From Darksidea phi (Eukaryota > Ascomycota > Dothideomycetes > Pleosporales > Lentitheciaceae), in the NCBI GenBank assembly GCA_030770425.1, contig JASJFT010000126.1, forward strand, positions 1 through 64,000: DNA of 64,000 nt, in the 5' to 3' direction. The number at the start of each line of letters is the position of its first letter. Position 1 is the first letter of the stretch. Below the pieces are notes generated by a model. That model had not been told where the DNA came from. It saw only the letters and a program-made list of their open reading frames with translations, and did no database searches. Positions 48,528 through 61,516 of this stretch are shown piece by piece. The translations under genes and the position numbers were made by a program.

Positions 48528-51001
48528 TCATCGTCGAGCTTTCAACCACTCATTCGCCTCGGCCCAATACTTTTTCTCCGACTCTTTCAGCATATTACCT
48601 GAATTCTTTACTCCATCATACACAGCATCCCACAATCCAAAAGCAGTGTCCAAGTCCTCGATGAGACTCACTGACTGCGGGAAGTATCGCTTCGCTGCCA
48701 CGTCTTTCACTTTTGCCTTCACGTCAGCTGCGGTAGGGTCGGTATCGTTGTATAATTCGTCGAGGTAGGACTTCACCGCAATACTCAAAGCACAGTTGTT
48801 CGGTAGAAGAAAGGGCAATCTGATATTCGTTAGTCGCCTTTCAAGAAACGAATCTCGAGTATCATACTTCACAGCAATTTCAGACAAGTTGGAAGTGTCG
48901 CGGTTCGCAAAAGCGCCCATGAACAGGTGCGTTGCAGCCACTTCAACTAGATCGCGTAAAGTCTGTCGAACCAGGTTGATGATGGAGTTGTATCCGAGTA
49001 GGTGCTGGCTGAGGGGTCCAGTAAACCCCATAGGGCTGTGGTGCAGGTTCTGGAGGCCTGCTACTCTTGACACCAAAAGATTGAATTGCCTATCCTTGAC
49101 TATACGCAGATTAATGACTGTTTGCTTGGCAGGTTGAGGTGTAGACTTACGCTCTCCACGCATCGGAGCGCCATTGTAGGGAAACATGCCGAGGTCTGAG
49201 TTGAGCACCCCAAGACGTATCAACTCTACTGCAACGACAGCAGCTTCTTCCAACTCGGGCTTGCCCTTGAGGGTAGCCATAGTTGTTGCAAGGATCTTGC
49301 CCCACGCCGTGAGATTGTGATTCACATCGACGTATTCTCTCAAGGCGAGGAAGCGCCAAATAGAGTTCAAGAGTATCTCGTCGGTGGTTGTCAGAGGCTG
49401 TAGGCTGTTAATTCTGATATAGAGACGTCTTGTTGACAACTTACATTGTTGATATCCTTCTTCGAGACGGATTTCGAGACAAAGTCCGCATTCTGCAAAG
49501 CTAATACCGCTGATCCTAGATGTCCACATGGCTGTAAGGTTAGCATATACAGAAACTGCAGCACAGAATTAAATACCTGGTATTTTGATATGACATCCTT
49601 GAAGGTCGCTTCTTTGACATTCCACGTGTCGACGCTCTTACGCCACTCCGGGAGCCCCTTCATGCTAATGATGCTAGTCTGATCAGTCTGGAACCAGCAC
49701 TTTAGTTCTATGTCTTTGTGCTGGTACCAGTTGTGGAGTGAGGAAGAAAGTAGATTGATGGCTGTAGTCCGTAGCGGGGTAAGCTTCCTGCTAACTAGGG
49801 CTTGATATTCGCCAGACTCTCCTCCATCCACAGGCGGTGCTTCCACGATCTCGCTGGTGGCGCGCCAAGTAAGGATTCGTGAGTTGATGAGGCCCCTTGA
49901 CATGTAGAATAACACTTCGTCTGGCAGCCGTTGCCCTATAAACTCGTGTGGATCGTTCGGAAGCTGGCCCGAGACCAAGGGTTCAACCTTGCCCTCGGCC
50001 GTGAGAACTGGATGGTGTTTCACTGCCAGGCGAGCCCTGCGATAGCGGTCTACGTAGTTGGTTTGCTTGAACCTCAGATCGTCCTGGCTGTTCAGCACTA
50101 CGGAAATGCCAGATCTCCCTTGATTCATGATCATCTCGATGGCCCCATTCAACTTCGACTGCTTATTCCGGTTGGGTGACTCGAGGGTCGGGAGCGTGGG
50201 TAGGAAGTGTGTTCCGGCGAGGATACATGCGTCCACGAAGGTCTCATCGGCGATGTCGACGTTCGAAACAGATCTGCGCAAATCCGCGACGCACTTTCCA
50301 CGCTTGATCCACTTGAATAAGTCGCTTTCGAGGTCCCAGGACGTGATGACCTGGTTGCAATCGAAGAGGAGAACCTCGGATGACCCAGAAATGGCTTGCA
50401 CGTCATTGCGTTTCTCGAGATATGCCAGCTACTCTAGTCAGCTAATATGCCATAGTGCACATCGATGCCCAATTACCTGAGCCCATGCGCTGTATGGTGC
50501 TACCATAAACGGGAGCTTGTGCTCAACCAAAATAGCCTGGAGCCCGCGAAAGAGGTCCTCTGGGGCGACGTAGGCTGCGCATTGTTAGTGGTCAGTCGCA
50601 TGCCAATGCCATTGTGTCTAGGTCTTACTTGACTCGCCAAACTGATGGACCGCTTTCTCTGCAAGATGGTTGTCGTACAAGGCCCACGCGGTGGCATTGT
50701 TTGCCGCGCCATCCCGCCGCTGTTGGAACAGGTTGTCCTGCTTTGCGATATCGAGGCCGCTGAACACAAAGAAGGGCTTGATGTCAAAGGCCTCGAACTT
50801 CTTCAAGTCGTTTCCAATGTGCGATGCGAAGCCTAGCGGGAGGCCTCCGAGGGCAGGTACGAGCGGTTCCCTCTGGCGTGGAAACTCCAGGATACGTTGG
50901 CGCAGGTAATCGGCTGCTTCGATGCCAACACGTGTGCCTCTTAGTTCCTCCAGCTGTGAGGCCTCCACCAAATTGTTCCAGCTCTCGAAGTCGCGGATCA
51001 T
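48528..51001 (-). CDS. MKT1: MKT1-type XPG-like post-transcriptional regulator
   Basis: Six exons on the minus strand, 51001-50629, 50574-50477, 50428-49577, 49531-49445, 49397-49151 and 49099-48528, give 742 residues. Two introns (45 and 51 bp) are multiples of three without stops, so an unspliced reading hides them. Their GT ends, gctaac or similar branches and AG ends are clear. The N-terminus has the degenerate XPG/FEN nuclease fold: VGIEAADYL, then ALGGLP and IKPFFVFSGLD. The internal segment (LPFMVAPYSAWAQLAYLE, S-x-S-S-E-V-L-L-F-D) follows, and the C-terminal MKT1 domain includes GFTGPLSQHLLGYNS. Known: yeast Mkt1 works with Pbp1 on HO and mitochondrial-protein mRNAs in the cytoplasm. 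It lies divergent from the dioxygenase gene. Confidence 0.9.
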
Positions 51002-51434
51002 GGTCGAATTCGAAGTGGGGTTGCCGGTGGACGATGGAGTTTGACTCTGCAAAGAGCCGTTGAATTGATCGTGTGCGACAGGTCAGCAAAGCCGACAAAG
51101 GATGCGAAGGGGGTCGGGAGGGTGGTCGCGTAGCGTGCGCCTACGTTGCAGTGAAATCAATTAATCGGAGCTCTCACTTCGAAGCTCCATGTCCAGCCTG
51201 TAGAGCTAACCGTTTTGAGCCTAGTAAAGGTATATCATCACGTGGTGGGATCTACTCCCAGATGACATGCCTTCGATCGTCTACGCATAATGAGGTATGT
51301 AATCACTTGCCGAAACCACTCTTTAACAGCAAAGAGTTAGGTGCAAATTGTTCCAACAATCGTTAGCATCCGAAGTTTTCTCCCAATTCAACATATCTCG
51401 CTATCAAACAACAACAAAGCACACATTGAACAGC
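51002..51434. promoter_or_regulatory. Divergent promoter region
   Basis: The 433 bases between the start codons of the MKT1-type gene (minus) and the dioxygenase gene (plus) must contain both promoters. No TATA box or named motif could be assigned with confidence. A CAACAACAAAG-like, AC-rich leader precedes the dioxygenase ATG. Confidence 0.55.
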
Positions 51435-52591
51435 ATGCCTCACTCCGAGAAAGATGCTGACATCCCCGTAATCGACATCTCAAACCCCTCCCTAGAAGTA
51501 GCACAGCAAGTCCTTACGGCAGCCTCAACGCACGGCTTCCTCTTCATAAAAAACGATGGCGTGACCATCCCCCCAAACGACATCAACTCGATGTTCGACT
51601 TGGTACACGAGCCTCTCTCCGCCAACCTAATGAAAGCAAAAGCTGACATCCCAAGTCTCGCGAATTCTTCCACCGACCGCGCGACGAAAAGGCCGATTTC
51701 GCCATCCACTCAGTTAAAGCAGGAGGCATCAATCGCGGCTGGGTATCTATGCAAGGCGAATCGCTCGATCCTTCTGGTCAAAAGGTATCTATCATTCTAA
51801 TAAATAGCTATGGCTAGTCTCCTACCTCGTCACTAACACCCCTCTAGCAAGGCGATCCAAAAGAAGCCTTCAACATAGCCGAACCACATCCAACCCTACA
51901 ACCCCTCCCCCCACCCCTCGCCACCTCCTCCCCCCTAATATCCCGCTTCCAAACCTCCTGCCACACGCTCTGCCGAACCATCCTCACCCTACTAGGCACC
52001 GCTCTGCAGATCCCTGAAGCGGAAGGTGGAAGTAATTGGTTCTCATCCCGACACAATCAATCCCAAGGACGCTCAGGAACCATCTTCCGCATGCTATACT
52101 ACCCGCAAACAACCGCTCCAACAGACGATTCGTCTATCCGTGCAGGCGCACACTCAGATTATGGAAGCGTCACGTTGTTATTCCGCCTCCCAGGCCAACC
52201 GGGGCTTGAGATTCTCAAAGAAGACGGCTCATGGGCGCCCGTGCCAGTCAACCCCTCACCATCTACGCTCACCGATGCGCCGATCCTTGTCAACATCGGT
52301 GATCTACTGTCGTTCTGGACGAATGGCATGTTGAAGAGTACAGTGCACCGTGTGACCTTCAGCGGCGGCGAAGAGCGGTACAGCATGGCGTACTTTTGCC
52401 ACCCGCTGGACGACGCTTTGCTGGAAGCTGTGCCTAGTAAGGCTATTCGAGATTTTGGCGATAAGGGGGCGGCGGAATTGAAGAGTCAGAGGAAGCGATT
52501 GGGACTCGACGGCGAGAAGGCGGGTGGGGTGTTGACGGCGAAACAACATTTAGATCGGAGATTGAAGGTTACTTATGGGCTGAAAGATTAG
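51435..52591 (+). CDS. 2-oxoglutarate/Fe(II)-dependent dioxygenase (isopenicillin-N-synthase-like)
   Basis: Three exons, 51435-51602, 51656-51784 and 51848-52591, give 346 residues. Intron 1 (53 bp) ends in AAG. It is required to join FDL to SREFF, the usual helix of the N-terminal DIOX domain. The protein starts with IPVIDISNPS and has GFLFIKNDGV and INRGWVSMQGESL. The Fe-binding triad is visible: H201 and D203 in HSDYGS and H266 in VHRV. R276 and S278 in RYSMAY bind 2-oxoglutarate. Family members oxidise small molecules in secondary metabolism or hormone turnover, and the substrate here is unknown. There is no signal peptide, so it is cytosolic. No biosynthetic cluster partners are adjacent. 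Confidence 0.92.
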
Positions 52592-52852
52592 CTGGGCTGA
52601 GAAAGACGTGTTTAATGATAGATAACAATATATAGGAGGTATGCTTGGTTTATGTACCATTGCTTGTTATGAACGCCTCGCTATGCGCTGCCCTAACGCC
52701 TTTCGCTATGCATCGCATCGCACTGAATCCAAGGGAGAAGCTACATACCTGACCTCATCCAACTGTATACATCCACGTCCTGATCCACATATCATCTTTA
52801 CATCCATCACCACTCACTCCACAATTTTCTCTCCTCCACATAGTCACCTCAT

Positions 52853-55674
52853 TTACCCCCTCCTCTTCCTACTCGCCCTCCCTCCAATACTATTTAGCGC
52901 CTCGTCAGTAACCTTATCCTTCACAACACCAATCCCCTCCAGCACATTAAGGCCCCCATCCACCTTCCCACCCATCGCGAGAATCATCCTCTCTCTCGCT
53001 CTCTGCGCGCCTGGAGAATCCCACCCTAGCTCCTGGCTCGGCTGCGGCACCTCAGAAGCCTTTCTCATTGTTTCCGTTGCTTCCTCTTCTCCCGCTTCCG
53101 CTTGCTCCAGCCCAGCAAGGGAGGTCGAGCTCTGTCTTGACAAAGCATTATCGGCGGTAGACTGATGGGAGCGAGATGACTGTGCGCGACCGAGTGGTTT
53201 ACGTCTCCTACGCCCTTTCTCCTCTTCTTTGTCGGTGGGATTGGACGTCTTGCGGTTGGCAAGGAGTTTGGACATTATATCTGAGTAGTCTGCTGTGGAG
53301 GGTTTGGGCTGCTCTTGCACGACAGGCGGGTCGCTTTCACTGGGTGTAACATAGCTCGCGGCTGGAATGACTGAGTCGGGCGAGGGCTCTCTTACGGGTC
53401 GTGTTTTGCGCTGGAAAGGTGCGAGTTTAACAGCCACATCTATGGGATTTGAACGAGTTGAGTTTGATTTACCATCTGGATGGGTCGAGCTGTTGGATGA
53501 GGTAGATGGTCGACGCGGTGAGTTCACACTCGGATTGATGTCTTGTAGAGGAAGTGATCCTGCCCCATCAAACGCGCCAGTAATATGTGCATCTTGCTCC
53601 AGACTGGAATGTCTATTGGTTTTGTTAGGATTGGTAGGTGATCCTGTAGTAGATGTAGGTGTCGGTGAGCCGGATAGTGACAGCTCTAGCGTGCCTTGAC
53701 GTCGGGTACTACCCCGAGGCTTTGATCCTTTCTGTCTGAGGTTGAGACTGTCTTCTTCAGATAGCGGAGCGGTAGGCACCTCAGCAAACGAGGCTCCGGA
53801 CCTCGCCTTCTGCAGTTGAGGCACTGCAGGGCTAAGCAAATGCTTATCATAAGGCTGCACTTGGCTACTACGTATGCATTCCCAAAGCCAAGCTGCGTGG
53901 ACAGCTGGGATGCCCTTTTCCGTAGCAAACCTAAGCTTCTCCGGATTAGGTTTGCGATTGTTACAAATCATAACCGATGTTTTGATCGATAACATTTCAT
54001 CATAAGTTGCTCCTACAGGACGTTGGTTAGCAGAGAGACTGATGGAACCAGGGCTGTCTGTACCAAAAAGTGCTATAGCTTTTGTCACTTGCAGAAGTTC
54101 GATACCAGTGAAACCAGTGATGTTGATGGTCAAGCCGTCGAACCCTGGAAGGTCAGTGTACGGAAAATCCCTCACGGATTTCACCAAGTACGCACCACTG
54201 ATGCTGAGTTTATCGAAAGGCCGGCATAGAACAGAGCCAGCCGGATCCACTAAGGATTTTCCGTGCAGACAGCGCTCGACCCACCAGTTGGTCACTAGAG
54301 TCAAGTCTCCGGCGCCTTCCGGAAGCGTGGCGGAGCCAATTGGAACGTCGTGTGGGACTACCAGGTAACCCCGCCGAAGATCATCTGAGTTGAAGTTGCT
54401 GAGCTCTGCGCTATCGCGAATCACAATTGCTCCGTTACCGTCTAAGTGCTCTCGAAGGATAGTCGTCTATGCAAGTCAGCAGATGTTAAGATCCGTAATC
54501 ATGGCTAAACCACCTTGCTCCGATCAAAGCCGTGCGGATAGACCAAGGAACCCGCAAATATCCCATCAAGCTCGTCCGCAAAAGGCCCTCGAGCGCGAGA
54601 TGTGGAGATTTCCCGTGGTAGCGCATCACCGTATGCCACCTCGGTAGCTTCGTCTGCTGGGACATGTGCTGGCTGAAGTTCTTGCTGAGCAAGGCTAGTC
54701 TCGGTCCAATCGTCGGCCTCATCCTTCTTCCGTTCTAAGCCTGCGGAGGTGATGCCAGCCCAAAGCGCCTCACTCTGACTGCCCAGGCGGGAGCTCGCTG
54801 AGCGTCGTAATTTTCGCCGCAGCGGGTTGACTATTTCGGCCTGCCCTGCGTCGCGTGCGCGCTTGCCCATAGTGGGCGGTGTGATCTGGCGGCGATCCCA
54901 AGCGCCCTTCCCACGCTCTTCAACCGGCATTGAGGGGTGATAATAGCTTTCGTCGAGCGCCAGGCCACGTTCGCGGCTCTGTTCGAACCATTCCCATGTG
55001 ACTATCTTCATCCGCCAGCTCACGGCGTGCTCGTACTTTTTGCCAGATGGCGAGGCAGCGATCAGGTGCGTGACGTTCTTGGTCAAGTCGCCGTGGTATT
55101 CGGCGCCGTGCTGCAAGACTGTGTCCTGGATGTACTTTCGCTGCTCGGCTACCCATTGTCAGCGCTGTTCTGTTCCGTGGTGCTCCATTGTGCCCGTACG
55201 GTTGTCGAAGCCCGTCAAGCATATCCTCAGCCCGTAAAAGACGGGTAGTCGGTACTGCTGCTCGAGTGCAGCCACGTCCACGTCGCCGCCCTTCATCCAC
55301 TCTGTGCGCATGGCGGCCAGCCATCCCGGCAGCAACACCCTGACATCTTCGCGCGACTTTGCGACATAGCGGTACTTTGCGCTACTGGTGTTTCCGACGA
55401 TGAGGTGGGTTACGTCCGAGGTCAGGTCGAGCTTGATGGTCGCGCCCATCTGCGCGCCAATCGAGCCGAGCTCTGTCTGCGGTAGAGGGTTAGCTGTGGT
55501 ATTGCAGCGCGAGCAAGAGAAAGAGAGACGTACGCGCTGCTCTGGGGGTATCGATGTGCAGCACAGGACGGCCCCAGCCAGGGGCATCTGGCTCGTTCCT
55601 GAGTCTTGTGAGTTGAGGACTGCCCATGGCGGTGTATAGCTCGGCTCACCGTATCCCCCATGGCCCGTTTCCAT
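52853..55674 (-). CDS. Four-BRCT replication/checkpoint scaffold (Rad4/Cut5 - Dpb11 - TopBP1 type)
   Basis: Five exons on the minus strand, 55674-55650, 55598-55534, 55476-55200, 55148-54514 and 54466-52853, give 871 residues. The first intron (51 bp, GTGAGC) is a multiple of three, so a model retaining it (888 residues) also stays open. BRCT1 (about 12-100) has LAGAVLCCTSIP and a GW at its end. BRCT2 (about 105-200) has G-L-R-I-C-L-TGF, NVTHLIA and VTWEWF. BRCT3 (about 318-420) has a NWWVERC end, and BRCT4 (about 430-540) has INITGF and AAWLWECI. A long Ser/Pro-rich, basic tail follows. Known role: phospho-dependent scaffold for CMG loading and ATR-type checkpoint signalling in the nucleus. 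The paired 1+2 and 3+4 spacing and the tail fit the fungal Rad4/Dpb11 class. Confidence 0.88.
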
Positions 55675-57323
55675 CGTCGTTGCATGCGCCGTTGCATGCG
55701 TCGTCGCGTGTGCACGCCGGCCGGGCAAGCTCAGGCTGTCGCGTCGCCAAGGCGCTGGGACGCGTTGCGGGGAATCACGTGCAGGCGTTTTAAGCTTAAA
55801 TTCCAAAGTACTGCCACAGCCGTTGAATGAGATCTGGCAGACCGATCACACCGCTCGCCACAGCCCGTGTTTGCTGCTCTGCTGCTCTGCTGCTCTGCTG
55901 TTCTGCTGTCTGCCGATTACCCGCATTTGCCTTTCCTTTTTCTCCATGGCACACTCTGTCCTTGCCACCTACAGCCTGTCGTGCTGACGCTGGCGCGAAT
56001 TCTTACTCGATCGAAGGGACTGTGCGATGACAAAGGCCTGCTTCTCGCCGGGTTTCGCTGTCGATCGCCGCAGGGCCGTTCCCCCCACGGATGAGAGCAA
56101 GGCCGAAAGCAGAAGGACCCCGGAGAGCGATCGCTACGCAATTGGGCTCGACGCCCTCTGGAAAAGGCGGAAATAAATGGCGATTGGCTCTGGTTGGGCT
56201 CTGGTTGCTGCAGGCCAGCGTTCTTGCAGGCCTGGGTGCAGCCTCGGAAACAGGAAAAGTGCGCCCATGACCTGAACAAGTGGTGATGGCTCCACACGCA
56301 TCTCATTTGGCCATATTGCTTGCCATCCGGGTCCATGTCGGAGGTACCTGCTACTCATCGCTGCGCAGCGTGGCTCAGTCGTGTGCGTTCGTCAGCAGAC
56401 TCGAGATTCCAAACGGTCGAGATGCTGTGCCTCGTACGCGGCGCTGAGGGACTTGCATCCGCCGCCTCGTAGAGGTGTACAGATGCCGAGCAATCCGGGG
56501 GAGGGCCAAACCGCTTGGGTAGCACGATGCCCTGGAAATCTCTAGCATGCTGGCGGTGACGTATTGGCGTCCGGCGCTTCCTCGCAAAAAGCGTCGCGCT
56601 CATGCTCAATGCTTAGAAAAGTGCAGCCGTCCGCGGTCGCCCTGGTCGGTAGTCTGAGTGTGTTTCTCCTCGGTCCAAGATGCTGCACGCTCCTCGCACC
56701 GCCGTCCCCGGATAGTTGCCAATCCACATCCCCAATCCCAATCCCCGCCCAAGCCTTCGAAACCGCGTCATCTGCCCTGCGCATCGACGGCGGCACGGCC
56801 GGAGTGTACCTGGTTCGAGCGCAATCGTCCAGCGGCCCAGCGTTGCGTCTTCCTTAATCTTGCCGCCCCTGTTAGAGCTCGCTCTGTCACTGCGACGTCT
56901 GTCGGCCAGCACATCACTCGTCCACCAGGGTCTTCCCGCACGCTTCCGCACCGCTCGCTGACCGCTCCGCTCCACTGGCTATATCGTGGCATGACCACTG
57001 AGCATTTTGCAAATCCTGAGCCCGCCGCCCTCCCGGTAATCTCATCATAACAAGTGTGAGTCCCTGTTTCATTTTATTTGCTCTTTGTTCCGCAAGGAAC
57101 GCTGGCTGCAACCCCTTCCCAAACCATCTTTGACATGGACATGGCCATGTTACCGTAGCCAGGACGTCCTTTGTGCACCTCCCATGACTTTGATGAGTTG
57201 CACAAACCCATTTGCTGTCGACCTTCAATTCCCACTCCTTATATCAATCCGTCTACGCACTTGCCTGTCCGACCGCATCGCAGCCCTACCTTTTCGCAAT
57301 CGACGTCTGCTTACGCAATCGCC
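55675..57323. promoter_or_regulatory. Long divergent intergenic region (BRCT gene / arrestin gene)
   Basis: This 1.65 kb stretch of GC-rich DNA separates two divergent start codons. Several frames of 70-140 codons exist on both strands, but they contradict each other and show no domain, so I treat them as chance. It includes the CTCTGCTG microsatellite. The last 250 bases are CT-rich (ccttcccaaacc, tttcgcaatcg), as expected for a fungal promoter and leader ahead of 57,324. Confidence 0.55.
55872..55911. repeat. 8-bp repeat (ctctgctg), about five units
   Basis: Units of ctctgctg run head to tail, with the last two changed to ttctgctg and tctgcc. It lies about 200 bases upstream of the BRCT gene start and could vary in length between strains. 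Confidence 0.85.
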
Positions 57324-59859
57324 ATGCCAGAGTATCTACAGGTTTACACCGACCGCGGACGTCTATCTTATATTCCCGAACATCTCCACGATCCTTCGCG
57401 CGCGCGTTGTGGCTTGTTTCAAGGGCGAGGTCGTCGCCCCCACCGCATTCACATCGCCCGCGTCCCTCCCGACCCCACCCTCTTCAGGCGACAGGCGAGC
57501 AGCAGCAAGCCTTACATCATAGAAAAGCTGGCGGGCCCCCGGGATAACGCAAAGCGTTTCCTTCGGTCCTTTATCGACACCCACTTCACCCCACCCCAAA
57601 CCGAAGTCGTCGCCTCTCGTCGAACTTCTACGAGTAGTAATAGAACATCTCTCGCATCGCCGCCGGAGAGTAGGAGGTGGTCGTTGGCGGCCAGCGACAT
57701 GAGATCGAGCCCGAGAAACTCTGTCGGCGCCGTAAGTGCAGTGGGTGGTGCACGCCCTGCTCTAGTTGAGACTCATCGCTCGTCTGCAAGGTCGTCAACA
57801 AAAAGCATGGCCAATAGCAGTGTACGGGCACTACCAGAGGAGAAGCCTCTAGCTTCTGGCAATGGCATCAACGTCGGCATCTCCCTCACCGAGCCTGTTC
57901 TCTTCCTGCAAGGCTTCGAGCACACAGAGACCTCCGACAGGAGTACCGCAATGCTTCGAGGCACGCTCGATTTGCGGGTAACTAAGGCTACGAAGATCAA
58001 AGCCATCACTTTGAAGTTTCGGGGGAAGTCGACGACCAAATGGCCTGAAGGTTAGTCTTTGATCTTGATAAACGTAGTGTCTTGCTAACATACGATGTAG
58101 GTATTCCTCCGAAGAAGGTAGAGTTTGAAGAAACAGACACGATAATGTGTCACACATGGCCCTTTTTCAACGCTCAGTTTGCAACTGCAGAACATTCTAC
58201 TGGCGCGGATCACATTGAGCTCTTCAAGGCATCAGCAAATCCGCTACCATCGAAAGGCTTATTCAGTAGCTCACCGAATAATTCGTCTACAAATCTAAGC
58301 ACTAAAGATGCAAAGCGTTTGTCCATCGCGGTGAACCAATCCCGAAGTTTCGGAAAGGGTGAATCGCCAAGTGGCGGCCCTACTGTAGCACAAAAGGGGT
58401 ACCGGTCGTTCAGCCCAGGCGATTACAAGTACAACTTCGAGCTCCCGCTAGACAGCCGACTGCCCGAGACTATTGATGTGGAACTGGGTTCCGTGAAGTA
58501 CGAGCTGGAAGCGACCATTGAACGCGCTGGAGCATTCCGCGCCAACCTCATCGGGACGAAAGAGGTCACTCTTATCCGCGCTCCGTCCGAAGGATCTCTC
58601 GAGCAGGTCGAACCAATAGCTATAAGCCGAAGCTGGGAAGATCAATTGCACTACGACATCGTCATTTCAGGAAAATCCTTCCCGCTCGGTACCCAGGTTC
58701 CCATCGCCTTCAAGCTCACACCGCTCGCAAAAGTGCAGTGTCATAGGATAAAAGTATTCGTCACGGAGAATGTCGAATACTATTGTTCCAATAAGCGCGT
58801 GCATCGAATGGAGCCGGTCCGAAAAGTGCAGCTGTTTGAAAAGCGTGCGGACAGCCCGGCAACCAGTACATTCCCTGGAAGCTCTATGAGGGTCACTTCG
58901 GGAGGGGGTGTTGCTTACGATCAGCGAGTGGCCGCAGCCAGAGGCGAACACGTTCCAGTTGCGGATCCCACCAACCTTTTGGGTGACCTCAACGGCGATA
59001 TCGACGTTGGACCGACAGAAATGGAATTCAACGTTCAACTTCCGAGTTGCGCTAATATGAAGGACAAGGACAAATCCGCTAGACTGCACTTCGATACGAC
59101 GTACCAAAACATCCAGGTACATCATTGGATTAAGGTATGCATTGGGTTGGTTATGGCAGAAGTGCTTGTGCTGATATTTTCTAGATCGTCATGCGTCTAT
59201 CTAAACCCGATCAGACAGACCCGACTAAGCGACGACATTTCGAGATCTCAATCGACTCGCCTTTCCACATCCTTTCATGCCAAGCAACTCAGGCCAACAC
59301 AGCACTTCCGGCGTATTCGTCCCCAGAGCCCCACGACGCACCTACACGAAGGCCGGAGTGTGGTTGCCCTGGCGCACCCACTCGTCGTACCTCGCCTACA
59401 AGCTTCGTACCGACACTGAGCTCGCTTGGGCGCTCAAGAGGGGATCGGTCCGCAACTTCAACCCTACCCAGCCCAGACCTGGCACGCCCACAAGCCGCGC
59501 ACATTGGCGGGCTGACCGAGCCACATGCACCACGACCCATGCATCTTCTCCGGGCACCTTCTTTCAACCCTCCACCATTCGAAGAGGAAGAACCGCCCCC
59601 ACCTTTGGAAACTCCCCCTCCGCTCTACGAGAGCATCGCCTCCCCAACGAATGGCTTGGCAGATTATTTCGCCAGATTATCTGCCTACGACGACGACAGC
59701 GAAGGCGAATCAACGTCGGGCAGCAGCCGGGGACGCGTCGAGATACCCCTGACCCCAGGGAGTCGTGTGCACAGCAGGAGTCTCGACGAACGACGAACCT
59801 GGTTGCCGGTTGGGCATGAATGCTCAGACCTCTCTGGGCGACCTGCATTGACGAAATGA
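57324..59859 (+). CDS. Alpha-arrestin with PPxY-type motif
   Basis: Three exons, 57324-58050, 58101-59134 and 59185-59859, give 811 residues. Introns are 50 bp each. The N-terminal 195 residues are Ser/Arg-rich and low complexity. The arrestin N domain starts near 196 with V-x-LTEPVLFLQGFE, then LRGTLDLRVTK and LKFRGKSTTKWPEG. The arrestin C domain (about 415-590) has a YKYNFELPLDSRLPETI strand followed by a K-L-T-P-L-A core. The C-terminal tail is Pro-rich with PPPLYES, a match to the PPxY ligand of Rsp5/HulA ubiquitin ligases. Known role: adaptor that recruits the ligase to plasma-membrane transporters for endocytosis. The neighbouring antiporter or the sugar transporter could be clients only by speculation. 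The N-terminal extension depends on the choice of ATG. Confidence 0.88.
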
Positions 59860-61516
59860 CGGAATGTATAAAAGAATTACAGCTCAGGCAATGCCTGCTA
59901 GGGCATCAAGCGCGGTAGCATATGGTTTATACTGGTGTTTTTGTTTTTTGGGGTCTGCATCTAGGATGGACTTAGCATTTCGGGGACTTTGGGCATATCC
60001 TAGGGACTTTGGACTTTTGGGTTAGGGTCGGTGGCTGTCGCTATGGGCATTTATTTAGCGGGAGGGTGGAACGTCTAGGTGTACATAGGCAAGCCACTGT
60101 CAACTTTTACTCGCCGTCCCGATGACTTTGCAACCCTGCCGCCTTCAGTTTTGCTTTTCCCACGAGATTGCACACGGAGGAACTTCCCGGGGCGTATTCT
60201 TCGCAGTTGTTGGACGCACCACATCGAGCAAGCCGAATGCTTTTCAGTCCCCCACGCCTCCGGAGCCATGATTTGCTGACTACAGTTCAGATGCATTGTG
60301 CACTGTCATGTGATGCAGCAACGATGCATATGTAGGGCCAGCCGACGTCAGCCAATGCGCTGCATGTGTGAGCTGTCTGGTACAGGACTTCACCTCCCCA
60401 CGCCGCAGAGGCTGAAAAGGACTGTGCAGGATCTCGTTTCGTTTCGGAGCACGTGGGTCGGCACTCTGGCTCCGGGCGCCCCAAGCGTCGCCGTGCGGTA
60501 GCGATATTGCACCGCTTCGGTCTGGGGACGGTTGAGAGGATTTTGTTGAAGCGGGGGGCGGGGGGTGCATGGCTTTCAGACGAGGACCGCGGAGGCTTTC
60601 TCATGTGTACCCGTCCGTCGAGCACCAGGACGGCTCGGTTGGAGGATGTAGGAGGGTGAAAGTTTGCGGCATGCTCTCGGCGAATAGCACAAGGCCGCTG
60701 TCATTGGCCAGTGCACGGCGAGACGACGTCAGGCGAAGACGACGTTTTCTTGGAGCCAAGCAGCCCAGCGCGAGAATGCCTGCACCAGTACTAAACCACA
60801 CCCTGCGCCCTGCGCTCAGCTCAGCTCTGCCCCCGTTCTGCAAAAGCTCTGCGCCGAGAGACTCACTCAGTGCCCCCTCCGCCGACCTCCAAAGAGCCTT
60901 GCAACGCGCATTGGGCTGCAATTGGGCGTGGGAAGGCAGATTGCCAGTAAGTGAATTCCAGGGTCCTGCGCGACAAGCGGACCCGGAGACGGAGCGCTTT
61001 GGAGCTTCTCGGTCCCAAGCTTTGTGCAATGAGCGGAAGAGCCGTTCGGGCTTTGTAAGCTTCGGCGAAATTCTTCTTGGGCTTTCTTGATCTTGTCATC
61101 TACGCTTCACTAACCACAACTGCACTCTTGCAGTACATACTTCCTTCCGATCCCTTCACCCCACCCAACCCACCCCACCCCAACGTTCGCTTGCGAACCA
61201 AGAGCCTCTGCGCAGATTGGGAGCGGCGACTGGGCGCACCTTCTCATACATATGCATTCACAATCGGCCGGGCTTCCCACTTCTCGAGCGGCTGGCGGAC
61301 CACCGGGTCGACACACCTCTATCCTTCCCACATAACCACACCCTCACTCGCTGCGATCCACTCCCTACGACCGCTTGCCACGATATATCGCCTCGTACCC
61401 TGCGATACGAGCGCGACAATTCCATATACAACACCACTTGCTACACTCGCCGATAGGAACAAACATCGCAACCCAACCGGTAATTGCATACATACGAGGG
61501 ATCAAAGGACGTCACA
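59860..61516. promoter_or_regulatory. Long upstream region of the NHA1-type gene
   Basis: 1.66 kb without a supported gene. Open frames of up to 173 codons on both strands (60,280-61,100) overlap each other and carry no domain. The stretch 61,130-61,450 is strongly C-rich on the plus strand (ccttcacccc, cccacccc), typical of a fungal pyrimidine-rich promoter and a long 5' leader before the antiporter ATG. Confidence 0.5.

Noticed and set aside
54920..55324. 134-codon frame overlapping the BRCT gene
   Set aside because: It is a shadow in another minus-strand frame of an exon with clear BRCT homology.
60280..61100. Open frames of 100-173 codons on both strands upstream of the antiporter
   Set aside because: They overlap on opposite strands in GC-rich DNA, where long chance frames are common. 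No domain, no splice logic.
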